Source: Mytilus trossulus (lineage: Eukaryota > Mollusca > Bivalvia > Mytilida > Mytilidae). From it: 64,000 bases of DNA. Within the stretch, counting starts at the first letter, position 1; each line of letters opens with the position of its first letter. Location of the stretch: NCBI RefSeq assembly GCF_036588685.1, contig NC_086376.1, forward strand, positions 25,085,930 to 25,149,929, read 5' to 3'. The position numbers were made by a program, and so were the translations under genes. The notes beneath the pieces are model-generated. The model ran no database searches and had not been told where the DNA came from. It saw nothing but the letters and a program-made list of their open reading frames with translations. Positions 14,501 through 24,600 of the stretch are shown here, piece by piece.

Positions 14501-15418
14501 AATGCGCATCTGGTGCAACAAAATTGGTACCGTTGATTTTATTACTACCACTGGGTCGATGCCTCTGCTGGTGGACTATTAGTCCCCGAGGGTATCACCA
14601 GCCCAGTAGCCAGTACTTCGGTACTGGCATGAAAATACGGATTTTTTGTGTTATTAAAATTTGCTGTTACAAAATATTAAAAATTATTATAAATTAAGGA
14701 ATGTATCTCCCTCACGCAAAGCTCTGATTCCTTTCACGAATTTGGTAATACTTTTTGGACCTTTTGGATTATAGCTCTTCATCTTTTATATATGCTTTGG
14801 ATTTCAAATATTTTGGCCACGAGCATCACTGAAGAGACATGTATTGTCGAAATGCGCATCTGGTGCAACAAAATTGGTACCGTTGATTTTATTGTTAACA
14901 AGGATTTGCCTGCTACTTACACAAACACGGATTTATCACAGTTGAGGAAGAAGACTGAAATTGATACTGAATTACGGTCACCATCACGGACTAGTTGACA
15001 AATACGATGTGTCGGTGCATCAACTCAAGTGCTTCATGTTTTTGCTGTTTCACATCTCTTCATACCTTATGCAGTTTATGTATTTTATTCTTCTTTAGAG
15101 TTGAAGAGATTTGAAAATTGGTCAATTATTGTCCGCTTTAATAAATCATTTCTGTGTCATATTAAAATATGTATACTATTAATTCTCCAAATTTCAACAT
15201 TTAAATGATCGAAATAAATATTGTCACATTTGTGAAAAAATAAACATTTTTTTTAGACTGACTACGTAGAATGGGGTCCTGGTGTAGTTTTTGGCGGGTG
15301 TTGTATTGCTGTAACAGTTCTGCAGCATTTTCTTCCTGAAAGCAGCGGCAGAGAAATGCCACAAACTGTGCATGAACTTAAGGCATGGAAACGTGACAAA
15401 ACAACTGTTATTCGTTGA
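2544..15418 (+). CDS. SLC22-family membrane transporter, gene 1 of tandem array (5' end outside window)
   Basis: Coding exons are 2544-2774, 4441-4643, 5886-6134, 6467-6601, 9176-9261, 10199-10319, 13513-13585 and 15257-15418 (stop TGA). All have GT-AG borders and joining phases, and together they give 419 residues. They match exons 3-10 of the two complete neighbouring genes; exons 1-2 (first membrane helix, extracellular loop) are not found in 1-2543, which is repeat DNA, so they should lie upstream. Visible SLC22/MFS marks are the W-D-L-V-C start of the region before TM2, SDRYGRKP between TM2 and TM3, [25 protein letters not shown] at the start of the large cytoplasmic loop, and [15 protein letters not shown] late in the protein. 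The family moves organic cations, carnitine or organic anions across the plasma membrane; the substrate cannot be read from sequence. Transposons sit in introns 2, 6 and 8. No stop or frameshift was seen in the eight exons, so the gene looks functional. Confidence 0.93.
2733..2902 (+). repeat. Local mosaic duplication of the exon 3 edge
   Basis: The exon segment 2734-2756 (ending CCTTAGATTTGCC) is repeated exactly at 2848-2870 in the following intron. There it runs straight into 2865-2902, identical over 38 bp to 701-738 on the far side of the transposon. The two duplicated pieces overlap at TTTGCC. Confidence 0.75.
4855..5030 (+). repeat. Interspersed repeat family E, copy 1
   Basis: Similar to 35125-35430 and 47118-47400 in the same orientation; shared words include CTTGGTACAG, CAAAAGCTCAAACACAT-like text and GTAGAAAATGG. 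Non-coding. It lies in intron 4 of gene 1, directly before a family B copy. Confidence 0.6.
5036..5570 (+). repeat. Interspersed repeat family B, copy 1
   Basis: A stretch of about 535 bp is nearly co-linear with 23997-24535 (shared blocks TTTGGCATGCCA, ACCAAGTCAGGAAGATG, TGTCCATGGATTTATGAG, GTATACTACTGTTGCCTTTA). Degenerate inverted copies are at 13797-13965, 18163-18455, 27835-27930 and 42762-43125. Open frames through it are not recognisable proteins. It is probably the 3' part of a retroelement. Confidence 0.75.
6632..7335 (+). repeat. Degenerate minisatellite, about 34-bp unit
   Basis: About twenty imperfect tandem units of the type ACATTTAAAATAACACACC followed by AGTAATCATGTAAGT, in the intron after exon 6 of gene 1. 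A short piece of interspersed family A (7141-7206) interrupts it. Confidence 0.8.
7141..7206 (-). repeat. Family A fragment inside the minisatellite
   Basis: GGAAGATGTGGTGTGAGTGC and CAATGAGACAACTCTCC identify the terminal part of family A (see 28690-31530), here inserted within a tandem array. Confidence 0.7.
7365..8545. mobile_element. Repeat beginning AGCCCCACATACG, split by a nested element
   Basis: It runs from AGCCCCACATACGATAGTAG to GGACACATTCTTGTTT and contains an internal duplication: a segment with ATGATATGATCTTTCTAAT and CCCATTTCACGG occurs once before and once after the insert at 7718-8417. The left part has a TCCG-rich simple stretch (7435-7470). No coding sequence seen. Class unknown. 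Confidence 0.55.
7718..8417. mobile_element. Nested 700-bp element with inverted arrays of TTGCGCCA
   Basis: Flanked by a perfect 7-bp duplication ACATTAT (7711-7717, 8418-8424). The left subterminal region carries six copies of a TTTGCGCCA-type word (7730-7850) and the right carries four in inverse orientation (GGCGCAATT, 8304-8410). The termini CGGGCGATA and, inverted, GGGCAGAA are only partly alike. No transposase. It interrupts the host repeat at a point that can be reconstructed from the flanking duplicated segment. Confidence 0.8.
11363..11650 (-). repeat. Interspersed repeat family A (subtype 2)
   Basis: Starts GATATAGGAAGATGTGGTAT and continues through CCAATGAGACAACTCTC, AAACCATTATAGG and GACTTAGGACAGGTGCAAAC. 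Other subtype 2 copies are at 33033-33375, 61878-62080 and, inverted, 54835-54940. Strand is given relative to the retroelement 3' tail it resembles. Confidence 0.75.
11841..13353. mobile_element. Non-autonomous TIR transposon, 1.51 kb, CTA target duplication
   Basis: The left end GGCCGTGTTCACA (11841-11853) and its inverse at 13341-13353 are flanked by CTA (11838-11840, 13354-13356). Subterminal regions on both sides hold GTTTAC/GTGTAG-type words in partly inverted order. Inside are only AT-rich sequence and homopolymers; no transposase. It lies in intron 8 of SLC22 gene 1. The 3-bp duplication again fits PIF/Harbinger-like elements, by inference. Confidence 0.75.
13797..13965 (-). repeat. 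Family B fragment, inverted
   Basis: Begins GGCAACAGTA...TTTACTGCTGTTC and continues ATCGATTGAGGGAAAACAAATC, the inverse of the tail of the family B copies at 5036 and 23997. Confidence 0.65.
14479..14519 (+). ncRNA. Hammerhead-like motif, unit 1 of the dimer (damaged)
   Basis: As unit 2 but the core reads CTGAAGT, losing the conserved final A. Expected inactive. Confidence 0.4.
14829..14870 (+). ncRNA. Hammerhead-ribozyme-like motif, unit 2 of the dimer
   Basis: CTGAAGA (14829-14835, fits C-U-G-A-N-G-A), stem II GACA/TGTC with loop TGTAT, GAAA (14849-14852), then a weak stem III. The residue expected to be U before the cleavage position is C, so self-cleavage would be weak at best. Confidence 0.5.
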
Positions 15419-15584
15419 TCAAGATAATTAACTGTGATAAGTGCATTTTTAAAATTTGATTATACATCTAATTATAAAAAAAATCACTGTATTTTTGTCG
15501 TCTTTTACTTTTCTAATTGCCTTTTCTCATAACAATGGAATCCCATGCTGGTTCTAATTTTACATCATGTTGTCTACTATTCGT

Positions 15585-15719
15585 CAGTGGCGGATCCAGG
15601 AATTTTCATAAGTGGGGGCCCGCTCCAGTCACGCTTCAGTGATTCCCTATATAAGCAAACAAAATTTTTCCAAAAAAGGGGGGTCCCGGGCCCCCTGGGC
15701 CCCCCTAAATCCGCCTCTG
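15585..15719. mobile_element. 135-bp MITE with CAGNGGCGGAT ends
   Basis: Left end CAGTGGCGGATCCAG and inverted right end CAGAGGCGGATTTAG match at 12 of 15 positions, and TTCGT flanks both sides (15580-15584, 15720-15724). The centre is a C/G homopolymer-rich stretch. The end sequence resembles widespread hAT-like MITEs; the class is inference. It lies about 170 bp after the stop of SLC22 gene 1. Confidence 0.75.
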
Positions 15720-15849
15720 TTCGTAGTTCTCGTCCTTTGACGTATCTCAAAACTAAACCTGCAAATTCATACTTGTAGTTATTGTTATATGATATAGGAC
15801 TAAGGCTCTGCCACCACCGGTATTACATCTAATAAATCAGGCATATATC

Positions 15850-16015
15850 ACCTTTGCTGTATTTTGCAAAACTGTTAGGAATTTTGGTTCTCAATGCTCT
15901 TCAACTTCGTACTTTATTTGGCCTTTTAAATTTTTTGGATTCGAGCGTCACTAATGAGTCTTTTGTAGACGAAACGCGCAACTTGCGTATGTACAATAAT
16001 TCTAAATAAAATGAT
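15850..16015 (+). repeat. Retrozyme-family copy with damaged hammerhead core
   Basis: Shares AATGCTCTTCAACTT, GAGCGTCACT, GAGTC and GTAGACGAAACGCG with the copies at 31.7 and 36.2 kb. The core is CTAATGA (15951-15957) instead of CTGATGA. Stem III and the GTA cleavage triplet are intact here (ACGC/GCGT then A). Confidence 0.6.
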
Positions 16016-16019
16016 TTCA

Positions 16020-18160
16020 CTTAAGATATGTTTTCATTATCGTCCTTAAGTATTGTACAAATATGCAGATTTTCGAGTGGCCATTTCAAAACTGTCTTCC
16101 GAATGCTTAAAAATTGTTGCAGAATTTCAAAATGACAAGCATCTTACGTCTTTTATTTTTTTTGGCGGAAAAGCATCCAAAATGAACAAAAAATTATGGA
16201 ACCCTTTAGAGAAATAAATGAAGAGCATATTTAAGAAGGTTTATTAGTATATTCATTGGTGAAAACTGTTTTATACACATCCTGTCTCTTTGTTATTATT
16301 AAACAGATGAATGAGCTTAAAGTAGAGGTACCTATTGTAAATCTTACAACGTTTGTTATGAAATCAGACAAAATAATTACACAATTATAATGTTAACACT
16401 AAGATAAACAGAAAGACAATAAAAAAAAGTTTAATGATTAGAATATTTGAAGTTAGATTAATTCAGAAACCAAAGACTTCCAACTCATTATTGGGAAATA
16501 ATGGATGAAATAATGTGTATGTAGGTAGTTAACGTCATATTTGTCGGAAAGTAAGAGAAAACAGTTGTTTTAAGATGTTCACATTTCATAAATCCATTAG
16601 GAAGAAATATCAAGGTAAAACAAAATGTTATTAAATCACAAGAAAAAAGGTCAACCAGTAGCTCTGTCATCTTCTGCCTTTCATTCACAATCAGGAATAT
16701 GACCAAATATGTAGATTTTTTAAGACTTGAAAAACATTTATTGAAAATCACCTGAATAGAATTAACCTATTATAATCCATAATCCATCGTCCAGTGATAA
16801 ACGGTGGACTCTACTATGAAAAAAAATCTGTTTTAATTTGTTTTAGGTAGATTCATGAATCTGAGGATTTTGTCTTGTATCTGTAAAAGATTTAAGATTG
16901 CGAAAACAAGTCCCAATGAGTTGAGACACATATCCGCTGTATCAATCAAACAGTGTTTGAAAGTGACCGTAAAACGTATTTAGTGTCTTTTTTACTCTTT
17001 CTCCCTCATTAATCTGTTTAAGCAGTTTTTGTGTCAGGAGCACGTTCCTGTTTATGAAGTCCTTATAATATGAATATGCATAAGCGTAACGTCCATTTGA
17101 AATATGTAATCTATGTAAGTATGTAATAGCGAGATGACAAGTCGAATGCTTAACTTATCCCATTTGCTAAAGATTATACTTATTTGAAGTCGTCTAACTG
17201 TGTCAACATCTAGGAAAAGATCAAGTTATGAAGTAGACCTAGTTTCGACAGTTTCCTTAATTTAAAGTTCACATGGAAATGTAAGATGCAATCACTCTCT
17301 GAAATATTGGTTGCTGAGTGACAGGATATGATCCATATATCTGAAAGTGAATTGTTAAGATCGGTTTCAAGCACAAAAACAAGTCGACAAGTAGGGATGC
17401 ACAATTATTACAGATTGAAATATCGATTGGCGGGCTCATTGCAAGCGCGAGAAACCCGTGATACATCGTAGTTTTTACATGTATGACCAGACAGCTTTGA
17501 TCCGTTTAGATAAAGTGTATATTTTTGTTCATCTTGCTTGCAGTCTGTAGACCTGTATTTAACAATTTAAATTTGTAGGATTAACGAAAGTCTTTTGGTC
17601 TTTAGAAATAATGAATTGTACATTGTAGTACACAAAAAGACCCAGTTTAATATGACTATTGCGATTTCAATTCCGATTTTTTTTTAAACAGAAAACAAAT
17701 CATCCATTGACGAGCTGTCAACTACAAGCTATGTATATTCGCGAAGACATTGGACCTTATTATGACAGATAGAGGTGTTATATAATTTTAATTGGTTGAT
17801 AACACTAAACCTAGCCTGTCCTAGGACTTCACAATTTCATATACCACCCATGTTGTCGTATACGTATCAAAAAAGTGTTCCCAATTAATTGATGTAGAAA
17901 TAAATATTTTGTTAAGGATTTGGTGTTATTAATATGGCGTCATATACTGATTGCTGGATTTCTTTGCAATCCTGACTTTCATAGAAACAATGGCAAAGGG
18001 TCGATATATACACATGTTGTTATTAACATCATTAATATTAGACAGGCGATCATCTGTTCGTTCATTTTTTCATGTTTCGTCTTTCATCAGCGGTATAACA
18101 TATAATGATATGTTCCATTACTGTGGTTTGTGAGCTAGTCGTTAGAAAAAATAGCAAACC
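16020..18160. other. Intergenic spacer between SLC22 genes 1 and 2
   Basis: AT-rich DNA between the 3' end of gene 1 and the repeat before gene 2. I see no convincing gene, RNA or repeat. Short - strand frames at 17210-17466 have a faint reverse-transcriptase-like phrase but no further support. Confidence 0.5.
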
Positions 18161-18162
18161 AT

Positions 18163-18455
18163 GGATAATGGCAACAGTAGTTTACCGGTCTTCAAAAGTC
18201 ACAAATGAATTGATAAAAACAAATCCGGATTGTAAACTTAAACCGAGTGTAAAACATCAACTATATATATAATAATAACACAAAGGAACATCAGGAACAC
18301 TGGTGTGCAATAAAAATGAACGCCAACATACATAGAAACCTACTATTTGATAACAACTGCCAAATTCCTTTCTTTGTACATGACATTTTAAGAAACATGT
18401 TGGGATGAACCTAGTATTATGGCGACTTAAACGAAAAAGGGATAACTTGTATTCA
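18163..18455 (-). repeat. Family B copy, inverted and degenerate
   Basis: GGCAACAGTAGTTTACCGGTC at the left, then GACATTTTAAGAAACATG and GATGAACCTAGTATTATGGC, inverse to family B. It ends about 235 bp before the start codon of gene 2. Confidence 0.6.
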
Positions 18456-18634
18456 ATATTTTCACAAGTGAAGATCATTGTACAATTCGTAAATTGATTA
18501 GTAAGAGATAATTATTTACATTTTATAAATTACTGAACGTTGAAAACAGATGCATTTCTTACTTAATTTGAATGCTTAATGACTATTCAACAGTACAGGA
18601 CACGAAATTAAGTAACTTCAAATAATTAATTATG

Positions 18635-18647
18635 TTTGACCACGTAC
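18635..18647 (+). promoter_or_regulatory. CACGTA motif upstream of gene 2, shared with gene 3
   Basis: TTTGACCACGTAC here resembles CTTGGTCACGTAT at 33850-33862. The CACGTA cores are 50 and 55 bp before the two start codons. The surrounding upstream DNA is not otherwise alike, so this may be a retained proximal promoter element of E-box-like type. Functional meaning is inferred. Confidence 0.4.
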
Positions 18648-18648
18648 C

Positions 18649-18656
18649 TATATAAA
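18649..18656 (+). promoter_or_regulatory. TATA box of SLC22 gene 2
   Basis: TATATAAA lies 35 bp before the start codon of gene 2. With initiation about 30 bp downstream the 5' leader would be only about ten bases, so either the leader is very short or this TATA is not the one used. Confidence 0.45.
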
Positions 18657-18690
18657 CTGCTGGTAGATAATCCATGTCCTACTGTACAAC

Positions 18691-21600
18691 ATGGCTGAAA
18701 GTATTGATGTAGATAATATATTAAGAGCTTTAGGAAAGTACAAACGCTATACTATTATTCAGATTATCTACAACTATTTTATATGTGTTTATCTGATAGC
18801 TTTTCCAATGTTGGTGTATGTACTTGTCGGTAAGTAGGTTTATGTACTTGCCGGAAAATGGCTTTTTTATTTTTGGATATGTTCTTGTTGGGAAGTAAAG
18901 TCTCTATGTAAAATACTAATTCCGTTTCAGAAGCTGTTTTAAGAGATCAGGGATGTTGTTCTTTCACGACAAGTTTTCCCAAACCAGTCAATCAATGTCT
19001 CATTCTCCTTTCCCAAAACTGCATTTTTTTTAGGTTTTTATCATGCTATCATGGATAAAGTGGATGATCGGAATCATTTTGTTTCGTCTTTACTCAACTT
19101 GTGAACGATGCATTCATATATATATATAGTAACTACATACGGCTTCTTATAAAGTTTCCCCAGCTCCAGTTGCTGCTGTGTTGTGTTTACCAGTCTATTA
19201 AGATTAAAATACGTGTATGTTTAATGTTCGACTTTCCTTATACATACTCCAAACCACCGTGCTTGTTCAGTGACGTAATTTACGCCGACTAACGTGCCGT
19301 CAACTGGTGTAGGACATCTTTAAAATCAGCTCGAGATTGGTCTATACTTCATTCCAAACAGTCAGAAATTAAACCGATATTTACGTTTCATTTTTTCTAT
19401 ATTTTGCAGGTTATAGTCCTCCACATAGATGTAAACCATTGACAGATGATTTGTATAAGTATGGATTGACGGATTCTATCAATGTTTCATATACTGTTAT
19501 TGCTGAGGAAAGCTGCCATTCTGTCATAGCTTTAAATCTATCAAACACTACACGAACTATGGATGTACCCTGCATAGAAGGTTACGTGTATGACATAAAC
19601 CAAGAAACGTTTGTTACAGAGGTTTGTTTTATCATTCATTGTTATATTAAAAAATCCAAATGAGTAAATTATTATTATTATAACACACATAAGTACTCGT
19701 TATAAAAATTAATAGTGCTCGGAAAAATTTTCCATCTAGAAAATGCTATCCTAGAAATTATTTCCAGTTAGGTGATCTTCGAATTATCAACCCCTGTGCA
19801 ATTGATAAACGTATAGATTTCTAAAACAAGTAATATATAGGTGCAGATCAAACGCCAATGTAACAGTGATTAATCATACTCATGTTTCGGTATTCTTTGT
19901 AGAGTAAAATTTAATTTAGCACTGAAATAAAATTGTTAAAAGTTTAAAGTGTTCTGTTTATTTTATTTTTTTTATCTTATTTAGTGGAATTTAGTTTGCG
20001 ACAAAGCTGGCTTAGGAGAACTTACACAAACTATTTTTACCGCTGGGCAAGCGGTTGGTGCTTTACTGTTCCCATCTCTATCGGATAGATTTGGACGGAA
20101 ACCAGTCAGTATTACTGCTATGTTATCAGTAACAATTCTATCGTTTGTTGCATCCTTTAGCAACTACTTTGTTTATACTGTATTTAAATTCTTCACGGGT
20201 GCTATTCAACAGGTAAGTATTAATACAAAGACTTTTTCTTAAAAGTCTTTCAATTTGTTTTTAAACATTTGTTTTAAGCGATTTGTGTATATGTTTGGAA
20301 ATCAAAATATTGACTTATGATACAGATTTTTTTCTCTTCTGTATAGTGGACTGACAATAGATACACTGGTACTATATGTTAAATTGGAACCTCAATACAA
20401 TTAATGCAGAAAAATATTTTAACCTTCCATCGTTTTAAAACCAGTTTGCAAATCTTAAAAATTATAAATATTACTTTTTTGTTTGTCATGTGATCCTCGA
20501 ATACACTCAGGTCCTCTTGGAGACCACACAATTAAAATATTTTGTTTGTGATATGGTTCAATGTGTTGAACAAAAATCAATTATAATGGTGTTGAAACAT
20601 AAGTGACACAAACGAATATAAATTATTGTATTGATAAACATGTGTCAATATTAATTTTTTACCGTGTTTTCTTTCATCTGTTCATATTAACCAATTCTAG
20701 CCGAGTTTAGATTTATTGCCAGTTGAATACTTCCTTACTGTTTCTAATTTAAAATGACGTCTGTTGTTTATGTAACCTAGTGTGTAAATAAAATACAAAA
20801 TATCTAGGGAGTAGGCTTAACCATGGCTGTTTATCTACTGGAACAAGTCCCAAGAGAAAATCGTGGATTTGTGAGTGCTCTTGGTTCATTTGGGTGGGCA
20901 ACCAGTATGATTGGTATATCTGCTGTCGGATATTTCATGCAGAACGTCAGCTGGAGATATGTACAGATGGTATCTGGACTGAACGGAGTTCATGCAATTG
21001 CTACTTTTTGGTAAGCAAAATAAACAAATAAAAGCTTGTTGATACTATTATCTTTTACCATCTAGGTATGTTTAGGCAATCCCTACATATAAAAGAAAAT
21101 GTGGTATGATTTTCAATGGGGCAAATATCCAACGTAATCAAATGAAGCGAATTCAAGCAACCATAGGATATCGAATTGCTTGTTACAGTCATGGAAAACC
21201 ATTACCATTCCAAACATGGCAACTGTATGTTTCCGTACGACCTTCCACAATGAGGAAAACCCATACCGTAAAGTTATTCTCTTGCATTGTGCATTGTTTT
21301 TTACTGTGATAAGCTATACGATTTCTGTCTTTTTAAAGTATGCAAAAGAAATATATACATTATAACTTACACATATTTGTGAAAAGTCTAGATGGTTTTA
21401 GGATAAGATGATATTGTCACAGTTTAATGCAACATTATACGATTACCTGTATTCACCCGAAACGAAAACCTATAAAAGGTTAAGAAGTACTTTTTTATGA
21501 TAGTCCCTCCAATATTAAAAGTAAAATAGATTTGTTTAGTGACAGACTCTTCTAACGCATTTCAAGAAAGCATAAATCTTATACAAACTGTATGCTAAAT

Positions 21601-24600
21601 AAATATGTCAGAAGCTTCCTCCACACTGTAAATGTTTTTGCTTACACAGAATATTCCATGAGCAATAATTTTTTAAGTGGTTTTATATGTAAATACTTCT
21701 AACGAGGTTCTAACTAAGATAACTCATTGGTTTTTTGTAATAACAATGTAGGATATTGGACGAATCATTAAGGTGGCTTATAGCAAATAAGAAAATGAAA
21801 AAAGCACGGTTGCAGGTGAAGAAGATTGCAAGGATCAATAAGGTAAACGTTGACGATGTGTTGCCTCTTTTGGAGGACGAAATAGAGATAACTACACCCT
21901 TGAAAGAACCAGATTTACTAGTTAATGTAGACAAACAGGACAGAAAAATTAACAGAGAAAACTTGTTCACAATTTTACAACATAAGCTACTGCTGAAGAC
22001 TACTGGGATCATGGCCTTCACCTGGTATTTATAGTTATAAGTATAATGGTTGTTATTTGTCAGAAAAGCATTGCAATTGTATGTACTACCTATCTCGGCA
22101 AATATTTCTTTACAGAAGCTTTAGAGAAGAATATCTGTTTTTTGGAACTTTAAAAAAACATCGAAAAACTCATTCATCATCTCTCAATAAATATATAACA
22201 TTTGGAAACGTTTCAATCACAATTCTAACTCACAACTCCAACCTTCAAACCATATGCACCCGAGCATGTCCGTTTGACGTAAACAACCTTTAAATATTTT
22301 ACTTATTGTATATCTTTTATCGAGATGGACCCGTTTGAGAGTTTTACATTTATAAAAATATTGGGCACATGTCTACTATTATTTAAAACAAATAGCAACA
22401 TTGCACGTAATGGAAGGATTTTGGAAAAAATTAAGTCATATCTTTTGGCGTAAACAGGGATGTTCATAATAAAATATGTATACGTTCACCTAGTCAAAAT
22501 AAATCGACTTTTATGATGTTGGCATAAACATCACGAGAAATTACATCAAAAGTTTAATATATTTTCAGGTTTACGAATTCTTTAGTTTATTTTGGATTAA
22601 CCTTTACATCAACACAACTAGCTGGTGACAGACATTTTAACTTTTTCCTTAATGTAGCCGTGGAAACACCAGCTATGATTTCTTTCATGGTGTTAGTGAG
22701 AAGGTAACAAGATTCACATTAAAATGGGTAATATCCAATACGATAAACGGTAGGCGAAAATATTGGGACAATCATATACAAAGCATAGATCAGTTGTGAT
22801 AAGAGCAATCCTGAAGTGATGAAAATGACTTAAGAAATAAAAATTTTAGTCATGAAGATATAAAAAAGATTCTATAATCTGGAAACGAAATACGAGTTAA
22901 ATGAAAGTAGCACTTTGATAGTGCATTTGGCGCGCTTTCATAGATCTACCATCATAAGTAATAACCAATTTGAACAAAGTCATCTAAAGTCCACATAAAT
23001 ACGCACAGATCTGATTTACCAACACGAACCTAAAAAATGAGTCAGTATATATGTACCTATTAGGTATGTGTAACTGTTCTGCTAATCAGAATACTATTAA
23101 TAAAGCTTAGTAGTTTATCATTTCAACTTTCAAGGTTACATGCAATATCCGGATTGGCCTCTGTCTTTAGCCCACATGTTACTGTATGCCTATTTATCCA
23201 TAAATTTCACAATTTCTGCCTCAATTGGTCAGTTAATAATTCGTGTAAAAATAATACCATCTCTCAAAGTACCTGTATATCGTACATAATTTGGCTAATA
23301 TATTTCTAGAAGTGTTATTGCCATACTTATAAAAAAACAACAGAATGAATTAACTATTGTGTAATGTATGAATTCACAAAAAGTTTGATAGAACTGAGTG
23401 AGGAAATCTGATGTGTTTGCGTAAATTCAAAGCACGGCTATTGCTTCTATACAAAAGACCTTTATGATCATAAACTCATAGCCTTTACAGGCTACATTAT
23501 CTGTTTTATGACCCATGAGTTAGGTTTTCTCTCCGTTGTTTTGCCCCTGATGCCTCAAATTTGAAAAAAAATATTCTCATGTTTCTGTGAATAAGAAATC
23601 TTTGGTAGATTTTTAGAATAAAACACATTTCTATTAGTTTTAATGTGGCATTGTTGTTTCTCGAACTCGTTTTTTAATGCTACTGTAACAAGAAAGCGTA
23701 TACAGATGTTATGGCTTCCTTTTTGGTTTTCAACAGAACAAAGACTCTCCAACAAAACTACGAGTGGCAATGACTGCGAAGAGTAAATATAAACACTAAT
23801 TATGAATTTAAATGTGCATATATTATGAATATACATTGGATACATGGCTTAAGGGAATCCTTGCATATTGTAAACTGTGAATTTATGCTGAATCACCATA
23901 GTTAAGACCCTGCACTTTCTCAATCATCATGAAATATTCAAAAAAATATATTTGATTTGATTCTATTAACACCCCAAAGATAAAGCAGATTTGGCGAAGC
24001 TATCTATTAATCATGTTTTTCTTTGTCTAATATTTTCTCCTATTTATTTGTATTGTAGTCCTGTAATATTTTTTGTCATTTCAATGTTATATTTAAATTG
24101 GCCATTAAAGTGCGTGGTTTGGCATGCCACAAAACCATGTTCAACCCACCATTTTTATTCCCCTTTAAAAATGTCCTGTACCAAGTCAGGAAGATGTCCA
24201 TTGTTATATTATTGTTCGTTTCTGTGTTTGTTGCATTTTAATGTTGTGTAGTTGGTTTTCTCTTATTTTTGGATATAAAGATAAGACGCGGCACGGTACT
24301 TGTTTATCCCAAATTCATGTATTTGGTTTAGATGTTATATGTGTTATTCTCGTGGGATTTTGTCTGATGCTTGGTCCGTTTCTGTGTGTGTTGCGTTTCG
24401 GTGTTGTATCATTGTTCTCCGCTTATATTTAATGCGTTCCCTACGGGTTTAGATTGTTACCCCGATTTTGTTTTTTGTCCATGGATTTATGAGATTTGAA
24501 CAGCGGTATACTACTGTTGCCTTTATTCTGCATGTTCTCTTTTTTCAACCAATAAAGGTTATAGTTCTGTCAACAAGATAATGCAATTTCATATAGGAAC

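Larger units (their letters stand above)
14291..14893 (+). mobile_element. Retrozyme-like head-to-tail repeat (exact 350-bp period)
   Basis: Positions 14291-14540 recur at 14641-14890, offset exactly 350 bp, with only a few differences seen by eye. The 100 bp between them (14541-14640) is the unit's remainder: a CCACTGGGTCGA...CACCAGCCCAGT structured module and a perfect hairpin GCCAGTAC-TTCG-GTACTGGC (14609-14628). Each unit carries a hammerhead-like core (14479 and 14829). The second unit is cut off after 14893. Tandem multimers of a few-hundred-base unit with one hammerhead per unit are the known signature of retrozymes, non-coding retroelements copied through circular RNA. It lies in the last intron of SLC22 gene 1. 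Confidence 0.75.

Noticed and set aside
17210..17466. Minus-strand frame containing NNCASLLVDLFL, reminiscent of the RT phrase TNYAPLIADLF
   Set aside because: Only a short phrase is similar; no catalytic YxDD or other RT motif follows in any frame.
23555..23845. 96-residue minus-strand frame in an intron of SLC22 gene 2
   Set aside because: Low-complexity AT-rich translation, no recognisable domain, inside a long intron.
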